A stretch of DNA of 64,000 nt from Stereocaulon alpinum. Lineage: Eukaryota > Ascomycota > Lecanoromycetes > Lecanorales > Stereocaulaceae. The stretch lies in the NCBI GenBank assembly GCA_018257865.1, contig JAEUBA010000035.1:62001-126000 (forward strand), in the 5' to 3' direction. Both the position numbers and the translations under genes were made by a program. The notes under the pieces are model-generated. The model made no database searches, was not told the DNA's origin, and was given only the letters and a program-made list of their open reading frames with translations. Below, piece by piece: positions 10,957 through 20,802 of this stretch; the stretch's first letter is position 1; every line of letters begins with the position of its first letter.

Positions 10957-11900
10957 AGGAGGTATAGGGGAGAGTGAGAGCTAAGGTAGACAGGACCGAA
11001 TCTAGATATCCATCAAAGAAAAGCATTTTGAAGACTTTGCCGCGGGTAGGGAGGTTAAGGGACTGAGCAGACTATAGCGGTCCATTGTTGTATCTCATGG
11101 TTTCTGTTTCTTGAGGATGGAATAGCTAGAAGATGAGACATGGAGGTCAAGGATCATGGCAGAAGCGTGGAGCAAGGAGACAGAGCTCACCTTCGTGAGA
11201 TCTTGCTGGTCATGAAGGTCCACAAGCCTGAGGAGCTCGCCAGGCGCTTTCCGCACACTTTCCGCACACTGCGTAGAGATCTGCTAGTCACGTAATGATT
11301 TCACAAGCTAGACGCCCAACGACAGCATTAAATAGATAGTCGAGGCTCTTTCGATCATCATCGCTGTATGGCCTTGACGAAGATGCCAAGTCTCGGCCTC
11401 TAATTTACTGACGTGGCAAGGCGTCATTGCTCTCACCAGCACGTATCAGAGAAGCCTCCGACATAAGGTGAGACGCGCCATTGCCATTCGAAGTGCCAAA
11501 AGTCAGGGTTCTTGATATTGCAGCACTGACATATGGGGTACGCTAAAGCTAGCGTGACACTAAGCTTTGCACAGCCACATCGGGCTCTCTATGCTTGATC
11601 GTTGCCTCAAACAACCTCAAGAATCACCAGAGAGCTAAAAGAGTAAGACAAACACAGGGTTTCTCAGATTATTCAGCTTTTGGGGCAATCCGAAGATACT
11701 ATATGCTCGTATCCTACATGAAACGGACAATAGCTATGTTCTCAATTGAATCTTCGTTCTCCGCCAAGTGATACTTTTGTTTACTTCGCCACGAACGCTA
11801 GGCCACAGTATCTCAGCATCGTCATTATCAGCACTACTTCCGATTGCCTATCAAATAGGGAGCATGGGCGCCCAGACATGCGGTACAAGTTGATGTGACG
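10957..11900. other. Intergenic, no supported gene
   Basis: No coding sequence seen. An 11-bp unit, TTTCCGCACAC, is present twice in tandem at about 11248-11269. The last part should contain the promoter of the HET gene. Confidence 0.5.
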
Positions 11901-13928
11901 ATGGACACCTCAAACTTCCAAAGCCTGTCTTATCCAGGTTTGCCAACTCTGCGCTCAATCAGGCTTCTTCGATTTGTGTCATCTGACGACAATGAAGCAG
12001 ATGATTCAATTCAATTCACCTTGGAGGTTGTTGACCTGGATGAGCGACCTTGCTACCAAGCACTATCTTACACGTGGGGCCATCCATTCGATTCGAAGGA
12101 GAAGCCCTTACCGGAACAGGGCATTGTCTGTAATGGCATACCCATTGGAATAGGGAATAACCTGTATAATGCTTTACAGTACATAAGACAAAGGCGTGAT
12201 ACGACGGCATTGTGGGTCGATGCTGTTTGCATCAATCAAAAGAATACACAGGAACGGAACTGCCAAGTGGCTTTGATGTATGACATCTATGGACGGGCCA
12301 CACGGACAATAGTCTGGCTCGGCATTGAGGATGAACATTTCGAACCGGCTATGAAGCTAGTCAACCGGCTGGCGCCATTCATCACAGAAATGATTGACCA
12401 GCGCCGTGTTGATGAGCTTCATGATGATTTGTCCGTGGGGCAAGGAGTCTTAACCGAGATTGGGCTCGAACACATCTCTTTCGATTGGTGGCAAAGCTAT
12501 GATGCTTTTTCACTGCGGACATGGTTCTCTAGGGTTTGGGTTATCCAAGAGATTGCCATGGCCCAAGATGTTCTTATGTTGTGTGGTATTAACGAAGTAC
12601 CGTGGAAACGTTTAGAGCAGTTCACATATCTAGATACGCCGGAGTTCCGAGCTTCGCTATGGGCAGACCAAAGTAGGCGCATGTCACATTTGTCCGCCGG
12701 ACCCTGGTTTGGAGCGCTGTCGAATCCAATCCGGGCACTTGTGAATGTTCTACGCTACCGCATTGAAGGGGAGGCACTGCAGAAACAATTACTTAAGCAG
12801 AGTGGGGCTAGGTCGTATGAGCAGGTCTGTTATGCATTCTTCCAATACCTCTTGGACACTATAAAGCCTTTCCAATCGTCTGATCCACGAGACATGATAT
12901 ATGCAATACTGGGATTGATAAGAAGTTATGATGTCCGAAGACAAGTTGAGATTCCTCAACCAGACTACGACTTGTCAGCAGCAGACGTTTGGACTGTAGC
13001 TACTGCAAGGATTCTAACACGTGTGCCCACGATCTCGATACTTTCTTGGAGGAAAGAAAGTGACGTTCTGCGACGCGTACCGGATTTACCCTCCTGGGTG
13101 CCGGACTTTAGTATACTGTGGCTGAGGTCGCATCAGACGCAGTTCGTCGATTTGGGACATCTGGGTCTCTACAATGCCTCTCGATCTCCCAGTATCGACA
13201 TTCCAGCACGCCGAGTAATCGGTAATACTTTGTTTTTGAATGCAACAAAGTGTGGTGTTATATCGGGGATTAGTCAGTGGTTGGGTGGATTTCATTGCGT
13301 ATTAGAGAGGATGTTTAGTTACCTGGACATGGTTCCAAATATCGGTGCCCTGTATATCAACGGCCAAAGCAAGTTGGAAGCACTCTGGCGAACCTTAATC
13401 GCCGATCAAGAAGATGGCACAGCCCCTGCGCCAGAACATTGTGGAAAATTATTCCGTGAGGCACTCTGCTATACCGGTGTACAAAATCATCGCTCCCACA
13501 AGTCACAATTCCGGGATTTGTGCGCTCCGGTGGAAAGATTCATGGCTGTATACCCTGACTGCGGTCTGCCATCCATCAACGACATGGAAGTAATGGCACA
13601 AGCCAAGAGAGGGCCACTCGCAGAGTCCGAACGAATGTCGCAATACTCGAACTCAGAGAAGCTGTATATTGACACTTTCATGAACCCGGTGATTGACGGA
13701 AGAAAGCTATTTCGTACAAATAACGATCTCTTAGGCCTCTGTCCAGATACTGCGGAAGAGGGAGATTCGGTCTGGATCATATATGGCGCTAAAGTCCCGT
13801 ATATCTTGAGGTCAGTTCCTGGCAGCGGATCTTTCAGGCTTATCGGCGAAGCATATCTGCACGGCTTCATGCAAGGCGAGATCTTGGATTCTGGAAAAGC
13901 CGAGTCTTGCGAGATCGCCATTGTATAG
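11901..13928 (+). CDS. HET-domain (heterokaryon incompatibility) protein
   Basis: An intronless 676-residue protein. The N-terminal third is a HET domain (about residues 50-230), with the classic blocks YQALSYTWG (52-60), LWVDAVCINQ (104-113), ALMYDIYGRATRTIVWLG and TWFSRVWVIQEIAMA. HET proteins take part in self/non-self recognition after hyphal fusion, often triggering cell death; the HET domain resembles TIR domains in fold. The remaining 440 residues hold no repeat domain (no WD40, ankyrin or NACHT marks), only the usual variable C-terminal region ending in a conserved-looking block, AEEGDSVWIIYGAKVPYILR, that many HET proteins share. I begin at ATG 11901 rather than at the upstream in-frame GTG. 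The frame is intact over its whole length, so it is probably functional. Confidence 0.9.
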   Translation: MDTSNFQSLSYPGLPTLRSIRLLRFVSSDDNEADDSIQFTLEVVDLDERPCYQALSYTWGHPFDSKEKPLPEQGIVCNGIPIGIGNNLYNALQYIRQRRDTTALWVDAVCINQKNTQERNCQVALMYDIYGRATRTIVWLGIEDEHFEPAMKLVNRLAPFITEMIDQRRVDELHDDLSVGQGVLTEIGLEHISFDWWQSYDAFSLRTWFSRVWVIQEIAMAQDVLMLCGINEVPWKRLEQFTYLDTPEFRASLWADQSRRMSHLSAGPWFGALSNPIRALVNVLRYRIEGEALQKQLLKQSGARSYEQVCYAFFQYLLDTIKPFQSSDPRDMIYAILGLIRSYDVRRQVEIPQPDYDLSAADVWTVATARILTRVPTISILSWRKESDVLRRVPDLPSWVPDFSILWLRSHQTQFVDLGHLGLYNASRSPSIDIPARRVIGNTLFLNATKCGVISGISQWLGGFHCVLERMFSYLDMVPNIGALYINGQSKLEALWRTLIADQEDGTAPAPEHCGKLFREALCYTGVQNHRSHKSQFRDLCAPVERFMAVYPDCGLPSINDMEVMAQAKRGPLAESERMSQYSNSEKLYIDTFMNPVIDGRKLFRTNNDLLGLCPDTAEEGDSVWIIYGAKVPYILRSVPGSGSFRLIGEAYLHGFMQGEILDSGKAESCEIAIV

Positions 13929-14202
13929 AAGATCTGCACAGCTTGCAAGAAGGCTGCATACCTGGTACTTTGTCGAAATTCTACTGTTTTTGAATGTTGA
14001 AAGGTCGTGTTTCAATATGCCTGATTCCGCACTGGCTCGGACAAAACGCGATGTTACTAAATTGATGACTCCGAGCCTCTGTTGACGCTGACCGGGTACT
14101 CGTTGTTGCTTGAACTTCACGCTCTAGAATATCTCGAGTACAGATTCTCCACAACTTGTGCAGATTGCGCAACGAATCCAACCCTCACTTCACTCTATAC
14201 AC

Positions 14203-14835
14203 TCACGCACCATCCTGAAAGTTGACTCTAAAACTTCCCTTCGCCTGCATCTCAGCTACCTCGTTCCCCACCACCAGAACGAAATAACACTCCTCAGCAC
14301 CCCAACCATCCACCGCTTCATTGAACACTTGCAACGACCCAATCGCCAAAGCCATACTCATCCACTCCTCCCCCGGCTTCGGAGGTGTGAGAACCATGCT
14401 AAATTCAACGCCTAACATGCTTCGCTTAAAGCCCTTCGGCAGACCCCGTGTCTGAGCGCGATAGGTAACTAGCTGGCGCTGAATGAGCTCTAATAGGACC
14501 AATCTTTCTGTTGCAAAACCTGGGCGTTGAGACTCGAGGAATCGAAGCGTACTGGGTGGATGGATGTCCGGAATGCTCAGCGTGAAGGGTGGCTCAGGCC
14601 ATACATTGAAGTTGCTGACTGTATTGTTAGATGATGATAGGGCGCCTTTATCCAGAATAAATTTGGTGCTGTTGCCTAGTCGGATAGGCAGATCTGTTGA
14701 GGCCAACAGCGCCGAAGAGATCGGAAGGAGCGTTGAAGGCAAGGCTACGGAGCTGATGGGTGTACCAGAGACTCGACCGCTTATCATAAACAGCAAGAAA
14801 ATTGGCAGAGAAACGAAAAGCGCAAGGGAACACAT
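14203..14835 (-). CDS. Small secreted protein, function unknown
   Basis: Starts at ATG 14835 (MCSLALFVSLPIFLLFMISG, a strong signal peptide) and runs 210 residues without introns. After a Ser/Leu-rich spacer the conserved-looking part begins at VWPEPPFTLSIPD, followed by LRFLESQRPG, RLVLLELIQRQLVTYR, and a beta-rich end (VEFSMVLTP, MSMALAIGSLQVFNEA, CYFVLVVGN, KGSFRVNF). I recall secreted fungal proteins with the same PxPPFxLxIPG...LRF opening; they are uncharacterised. Only one cysteine remains in the mature region, so it is not a typical disulphide-rich effector. It is convergent with the HET gene (273 bp between stops). Confidence 0.62.
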   Translation of the reverse strand: MCSLALFVSLPIFLLFMISGRVSGTPISSVALPSTLLPISSALLASTDLPIRLGNSTKFILDKGALSSSNNTVSNFNVWPEPPFTLSIPDIHPPSTLRFLESQRPGFATERLVLLELIQRQLVTYRAQTRGLPKGFKRSMLGVEFSMVLTPPKPGEEWMSMALAIGSLQVFNEAVDGWGAEECYFVLVVGNEVAEMQAKGSFRVNFQDGA

Positions 14836-15462
14836 CTTCACTCATGAGATGAAAGATCAGTACCATACGAAGATCCGGAAGATCATTTGGGATCTTCATC
14901 TCGTAGGTATACGACATGTCTTGTGCACAGGTACACAGGTGCTCTGACCGTGAAACAGAACCGACGCAGATCGGATGAGCTAAGAATGAACTAGGTATTA
15001 TATGCGCTTCTACGCGTTTTCGACATGTTGACGACAAAAATACTCTTCCGCTACATGCGCACATCATCTAGTTGCTGACTTTTATCACATTAATGAATTT
15101 TACCTTTACAATGCTATGATGCACATGAAAAGTTCGTGGAATTGATGCATGCAGCCGATGATAAGTGTTCCATACGAAGACACTATGACGTAGAGTACTT
15201 AAACTCGGGGGCCTCTTCGAAAAACAAACCACGCCGCCCTCAATAGTCCAGAAACACCTTTTGCCCCACTAAGAGAATAAGGTGAAGCCGAATACTTTGG
15301 TAGCACATACAATAGCACAAAATGTAAAATCTTCAATGAATGTGCGTCCATTTGCATCATAGAGTCACAGCACATATTCAAACTGATGATAAAGCTAATA
15401 CAGCACAACATCCACAACCCCAACAACCCCACCCCAATCCCCACTTCCCTTCCCTCCACCCC
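14836..15462. other. Intergenic, no supported gene
   Basis: No coding sequence that I can support; it contains the upstream region of the secreted-protein gene and the 3' flank of the Nudix-like gene. Confidence 0.5.
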
Positions 15463-16020
15463 TCACGCCCCCTCCTCCGCACTCCCTCCCCCCATCCCCC
15501 CCTCCCTCCACCGAAAAGCACTCTCCACAACCCCCCTCATCTCCCCCGTCATCTCCAACCCCCCCACCTCCCCCCACGGCACCCAAAACCCCTCACGAGT
15601 CTCCCAATGACTCACCCTCCCCACCTCACTAACCACCCCCACCACAAAATTCAACTGCAAACTCAACTTCCAAACCACAACCCCCTCCTCCCCATTCCAA
15701 ACCCCCTTCTCAACCGCGAAGCAACAACTCCCCAGCATGCCCTCCACACACTGCACCTTCAATCCCGTTTCCTGACGGACTATACGTTCAAGCCCCTCGA
15801 AGATGGTGGCGTCGCGGTCTTCGATTTGGCCGTTTGGGATTTCGTAGATGGTTGGGAGGGCTGCGTCGTGGGGGGCGCGTTTGAGGAGGAGGATAAGGGG
15901 CGTGGGGGAGGTAGGGTGGAAGATTAGGGCGCCGGCTAGGAGGGTGTTGTAGCAGAGGCCTGTGGGGGCGGGGTGGGTGAGGAGGTAGGTGGATTTTGTG
16001 GAGGAGAGGGTGGTTTCCAT
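15463..16020 (-). CDS. Nudix-fold protein with degenerate Nudix box
   Basis: A 185-residue intronless frame from ATG 16020. Strands typical of a Nudix fold are visible (AGALIFHP, LILLLKRA, YEIPNGQIE) and are followed by the box region at residues 64-87. The canonical box is Gx5Ex7REUxEExGU; here I see G at 64, then GLERIVRQETGL, so R-I replaces R-E and Q-E replaces E-E. The metal-binding glutamates are therefore partly lost, and hydrolase activity on a nucleoside diphosphate derivative cannot be assumed. A second strand set (VVVWKLSLQLNFVV) and FWVPWGEV fit the end of the fold. The C terminus is glycine-rich (GGMGGGSAEEGA). The gene has an extreme third-position G/C bias, so the plus strand is a run of C-tracts. 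Alternative: a divergent family member using other residues. Confidence 0.66.
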   Translation of the reverse strand: METTLSSTKSTYLLTHPAPTGLCYNTLLAGALIFHPTSPTPLILLLKRAPHDAALPTIYEIPNGQIEDRDATIFEGLERIVRQETGLKVQCVEGMLGSCCFAVEKGVWNGEEGVVVWKLSLQLNFVVGVVSEVGRVSHWETREGFWVPWGEVGGLEMTGEMRGVVESAFRWREGGMGGGSAEEGA

Positions 16021-17360
16021 TGCTCTAGGGGCAGCCGGATAGGTTTGTCAGATGGGATAGTTCGCAGACGATTTTTGGAAGTATTGTTGGTGGAGTGTGG
16101 ATGGTGGTGGAGACGCATGTCATGGGTTTCTTGGATGTGAACATTGTGGGGGGCGTCAGAGGAAAATTGGCTCTTTTGTATGTGAATCTGTTATCCCCTG
16201 TTCGTGTGCTACAAGAAGTCACACGGTCCCTCAATCGGAAATGAGCGTCACGTGACGAGGAATACAAGTTGAACATAATAATCACAATGCGTCTGACTCG
16301 AGATCTCCGGCATGTCAAATTATTCCTTTACTTACAAGCTCACTTCATAGCCATACTGATCCATCCAGACGATATAAAAATGAGGGCGTTTCCCAGTCCA
16401 TCTCTGACGAAATCAGCGTCCTTCAGAGCTGGATCTTTAAAATACGACTGACAGAGAGAGTGAGAAAAGTACATCACGGCCTGTCAGTCATATTCGCTAG
16501 GAAGGATTGAAGGATATCACGCGATATATGCATGCATCCCTCCACGGGTAACATCCGCTCTCAAGCTGCAGCTCTCACCTTAAATCAAGCGGTTCTCCGC
16601 GCTCTACACCTCGTAACGAGTCCAAAACATTGAAGGTAGGAAACGCACAATGAGTCCTTTGAACGAAAGCCACGCTTTGCCTGGATAAGAGGGAAAACCG
16701 AGCCTTATTGGCCAGAGCTCTAGATATGTTGCCACATGTGCCTGGGCGTATCCCATCCCGATACCACTAGAAGAATTTCCCCCAAGGCGTCTAGGGAGCC
16801 CCTCGCTAACCAGCCATTGTAGAGTTATAGCGCGGAACTTGTGATAATTGTGCTCCGGGAAACGCTCCCAGGGTTCTTCTAGGGCGAATGGGTTGGAAAG
16901 TTGTGACTCGCCAAAGCTCCGACAAAGACTTGGGTAAGGAATTCAAAGAGGTTTCTAACATTTATAAATCCGTACGCAAGATTTTGTCATCATAAGCGAT
17001 ATCCATAGAGCTAGAGGAGAGTGGACGAGTTAGGTGGAACTATCCTAACCCAACAAAGGAAAGTCATCATGCTAGCGTCCGTATCCGGCAGGATCGCGGC
17101 ATCTCGCGGATTTATCATGCTGACTAATGCATACAGAGTCGACCCAGCACCAAGAAATGCCCCACCAAGCTCCATCTGCCCCGCCAATTGACTTTTTCCC
17201 TCTCAACAACCAGAACGACTCGACTCTTTAAAAACCCTCACTCACTCCCTTTCCTTCCTCCCTTATATACACCACATCCAGCATCACTCAATTGACCCTC
17301 CCACACCCACCTACAAACACACCAACCCAACCCAAACACACCCCACCACCAACCGCAACC
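16021..17360. other. Intergenic / promoter region
   Basis: 1.3 kb with no supported gene. It separates divergent genes. The last 150 bp before 17361 are pyrimidine-rich, as is common for highly expressed fungal genes. Confidence 0.5.
17264..17269 (+). promoter_or_regulatory. TATA-like box of the mannitol dehydrogenase-type gene
   Basis: TATATA lies 92 bp upstream of the ATG at 17361, within a CT-rich leader (CTCACTCCCTTTCC), the usual arrangement in strongly expressed filamentous fungal genes. Confidence 0.4.
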
Positions 17361-18161
17361 ATGCCCATCGAAGTCCCCAAAGCCGACTCCCTCCACGACC
17401 TCTTCAGCCTAAAAGGCAAAGTAGTAGTCGTAACCGGCGCCTCAGGCCCCACAGGAATCGGCATCGAAGCCGCACGAGGCTGCGCTGAAATGGGCGCGGA
17501 CCTAGCAATAACGTACGCCTCGCGGGCCAAAGGCGGCGAAGACAACGCAAAAGCCCTGTCCGAAAAATACGGCATCAAATGCAAAGCGTACAAATGCCAA
17601 GTCGGGGACTGGGACAACGTGCAGGCGTTTGTGGCCGAGGTGATCAAGGATTACGGGCGGATCGACGTGTTTATTGCGAATGCGGGGAAGACGGCTGACA
17701 ATGGGATTTTGGACGCGAGCGTGGATGATTGGAGGGAGGTGATCAATACGGATTTGACGGGGACGTTTTATTGCGCTAAGGCTGTCGGACATCATTTCCG
17801 TGAGAGGAAGACTGGGAGTCTCGTTATTACGGCTTCGATGTCGGGCCATATCGCCAATTACCCGCAAGAGCAGACCTCCTACAATGTCGCCAAGGCTGGG
17901 TGTATCCACTTGACCAAGTCGCTTGCGAATGAGTGGAGGGACTTTGCTCGCGTCAATTGCATTTCGCCAGGCTACATCGACACTGGTCTGTCTGATTTCG
18001 TGGACCAGAAGATCCAGGATCTGTGGAAGTCCATGATCCCCATGGGCCGTGACGCAAAGGCCAAGGAACTCAAGGGTGCATACGTCTACCTGGCTTCCGA
18101 CGCCAGCTCGTACACCACTGGTGCGGATATCGTCATTGATGGCGGTTACACCACCCGCTAG
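17361..18161 (+). CDS. NADP-dependent mannitol dehydrogenase-type SDR
   Basis: Short-chain dehydrogenase/reductase of the fungal mannitol dehydrogenase / sorbose reductase group, interconverting fructose and mannitol with NADP(H) in the cytosol; mannitol is a major carbon store and osmolyte. The 266-residue frame has the cofactor motif TGASGPTGIG (25-34), the NAG motif (IANAGK, 105-110), Ser159 and the YNVAK catalytic pair (Tyr174, Lys178), and ends with TTGADIVIDGGYTTR. The whole protein closely resembles what I recall of the Cladosporium and Alternaria enzymes (the Cla h 8 / Alt a 8 allergen group), hence the specific call. Start: ATG 17361 (CAACCATGCCC) opens the conserved MPIEVPKADSLHDLFSLKGK; an upstream in-frame non-ATG extension is ignored. 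There are no introns. It is convergent with the dienelactone hydrolase gene. Confidence 0.92.
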   Translation: MPIEVPKADSLHDLFSLKGKVVVVTGASGPTGIGIEAARGCAEMGADLAITYASRAKGGEDNAKALSEKYGIKCKAYKCQVGDWDNVQAFVAEVIKDYGRIDVFIANAGKTADNGILDASVDDWREVINTDLTGTFYCAKAVGHHFRERKTGSLVITASMSGHIANYPQEQTSYNVAKAGCIHLTKSLANEWRDFARVNCISPGYIDTGLSDFVDQKIQDLWKSMIPMGRDAKAKELKGAYVYLASDASSYTTGADIVIDGGYTTR

Positions 18162-18738
18162 ATGATTACGCGGGAACGAGGAGGGATCTTTCTGCGATAG
18201 GGGAAGCGGAGTGGTGGATTTCTTCATGTCTCGTGGGAAGATGGGTAGCGTGGAGACAGAAAATTAAGCTCTGAATCGGATAGAGAAAATCAAAATCAAA
18301 CCTCGCAAGCTATGAGACGCATCTATCTCACCATCTTTGCCCCAACTCTTGTAGAAGTTGCATAAGTGCTTGTTGATGCTGAATCTTCCTGCAGACAGAC
18401 TCCATTGTTGAGGACATGAGGCCAGTCCCAAGGGCTTGAGGCTTGGGAGCTCGTGTTGATCTGACTACATCGCCAATACAAGCTATTCGTTAAATGGCGT
18501 TCTCAACAATCCTGCGTAAATGCTTTGACTGAGCAGTGAGTTTCAAAGCCGATTTGAGTGCAGCAATTGACGGACTGAGTTTGCATGAATCTATATTTTT
18601 TATTCAAGCCGTATTCAAATTCTAGATTTCATGCCATTGGTCTCGTCACTAGAAAGCGGTTGTCAGAAATGTTTTCCAATAGCTTTACTCGAACGCAGAG
18701 AGGACATAAGCAGTGGATTCTAACGAACCTTCGCATAC
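18162..18738. other. Convergent intergenic region
   Basis: Separates the 3' ends of two convergent genes; nothing coding seen. Confidence 0.5.
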
Positions 18739-19730
18739 TCACAGGTGCTTATGGTAGAAATCAAGCAAGACCTGGTATCCACGCTCATATTCCTTCTTCA
18801 CCTTCTCATTCTCAAGATCGCCACTAAACAATCAAGTCAGCCCTTAGAATTTTCTACCATTCAATGAATGTAAGGTTCTCACCGAGCAGCCATCCAACCA
18901 TGCACCTGATCGCTAAAAGTCTCAATATGACTTGGCACAGTCAATGCCTCCCCGAACGCCTTCACCGCCTCTGGATCCTCGTCTTTCGACGCAAGCATGC
19001 AGAGTGGGATTTTGATGCCCTTTGCATCGTTAGGGTCGACCATAGCGGGGTGAACTTCGGCGGCTGCGGAGAAGTTGGTGCCAGGTTGGGCTGTTAGAGA
19101 GACAATCTGTCATGCCTATAAGCTCGCATTCCCACACAACCATTGACGGCGTCGCTTCAAAGGATGACCTACCTTTCCACCCCAGCACATCCCCAGACTG
19201 CCCCACTTCTGAATGCCTGAGCACTGTTTCTCAATTTCCTTAATCAACCCAGGGACCTTTTTCGCATTATCGGGCGGCGCCGCCGGTCCCCCGAAGAACG
19301 CTCCCAGAGTCTTCTTCTTCTCCTCTGTGTCAGGTGGGTAATCGTTGTGGGTAAGGGGTTTGCCGAGGAAGAAATCGGGCATGAAGACTTGGTATTCGTG
19401 GCCGGATTTTGCGTCGGCGTGAGCGAGAATGTCGGCGCCTTGGAGGGCTTGGTCAGAGAATCCGAAGATGTCGTAGATGATGAAGATGGCGGAGGTGGCA
19501 TGGGAGGGGCCGGTTGTGTCTATGGGAAAGGTTAGAGTTGGTTGAGCATTCTGATTTAGGGGGGTGACGGACAGCATTTCATGCCATCAAGGTCGATGTA
19601 TTTGCCCTTGGGGTTGTAACCTTTAGATACCGCTGGGGGCACGTTGCAGCACGCCTAGTGTTTGTTAATGGTCAACCCCAGAACAATTTGGAAGGCAACG
19701 TACTTGGCTGTGTCCTTGCTGTGCTTGCAT
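18739..19730 (-). CDS. Dienelactone hydrolase family protein (AIM2-like)
   Basis: Five exons: 19704-19730, 19573-19654, 19173-19519, 18883-19106 and 18739-18823 (254 residues; all junctions in phase, introns 49-66 bp). It is an alpha/beta hydrolase of the dienelactone hydrolase family. The start MQAQQGHSQACCNVPP and KGKYIDLDG are typical of fungal members. The nucleophile elbow is GMCWGGK (Cys), the histidine lies in SDQVHGWMAARGD, and the acid is in SKDEDPEAVKAF. The C terminus, EKVKKEYERGYQVLLDFYHKHL, matches the family's end. Substrates of these fungal enzymes are mostly unknown (small esters or lactones), and the protein is probably cytosolic. The 66-bp intron at 19107-19172 was placed to give GGK-IVSLTAQPGTNF. 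The short 27-bp first exon is supported only by frame and motif. Confidence 0.85.
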
Positions 19731-20802
19731 AGTGGATGTAGAATTATGACTACTCGCTCTTGGTGATGTGAGGGGTGCTAATTGAATTTTAGAGATTTGT
19801 TGAAGTTAAGAGCTGGGACCTTTATATACCATTCACCGGCTTGTCCAATGATTGAAGTCATTGCCCTCAAACCTTTCTTCCTCTTCATCCAACCACAATC
19901 GACTTGGCGGGGTATGCGAGTTCAATTACGTCATCGTAAACAGCACTACGGATCTAGATGCCGGAGGTAAGTCCGAATTGCCGAGATGGGAGCTAGCCCT
20001 CGCGATCAGATGCAATCATGCAAGGCCCCTCAACAAAATATCTTTCTTTTGCAGTTTTCAGCCTTCTGTATCAAACTCCACAACAAGTTAGATGTGTTGA
20101 AGGCTAAGTCTTGGAGGTAAAAGCCTTTACAATACCTTAAGCCCAGTGAACCCAGTGTCTCGAACATGATGATTCCTGCCAAAGGTCTCCATGTAGATAT
20201 GGAGTGCATGCTCGAGCTCAGCCCTCATGTCTCTCCCATGATCCTTGCTGCCTTGTTCCCAGGCGGAACATGTTCATAAGCAGCTTACTGTTCGTCTCAT
20301 ACTCCTACTCCTAATGCAGGGATATTCCATGATATCTGGAGCGAAGGTAAGTGCTGAGCTGCAGATGATCAACGCAACTTGACAAGGGACAGGGTTTGTG
20401 GAGAACAATATTCCTACATTGATCAACAGTTTTCTCACAAGCATTCAAACTCTATCGAAACTTAGACACGGTGAATGACTGTGCAGGCTGTAAATGTCCC
20501 GACTCCTTGCCAGTGGATGCCGATTCTCGCGGGCTTGCGTCTTGGTAACTATTCTGCTCTATCGCACTGTGGAATGGCAGTAGGTAGTCTCGATGATTAT
20601 GCATTCCCAGGAACGAGCGCTGAGAGTCAGTAGGCCAATCCTCAATACCAGCAATTGGGAGATGCTGTGGTGGACAAGTGATTGTGGCCAGAGCTCCAGA
20701 GGGCATCGGCAGAGATCAGCGAAAAGCCTAACAAAACGCTCTAGAACCACAGCAGACGCAATATATACATGCTTACATTCGAGTCTCAATTGTTTCACAT
20801 AC
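19731..20802. other. Intergenic, no supported gene
   Basis: Upstream region of the dienelactone hydrolase gene and 3' flank of the glutamine synthetase gene. Short frames only. Confidence 0.5.

Noticed and set aside
15340..15927. Long open frame of 195 codons on the plus strand, Pro/His-rich
   Set aside because: It is antisense to the Nudix-like gene and results from its third-position G/C bias; the His/Pro composition is compositional.
17502..18227. 241-codon open frame on the minus strand
   Set aside because: Antisense shadow of the mannitol dehydrogenase-type gene, whose plus-strand motifs are unambiguous.
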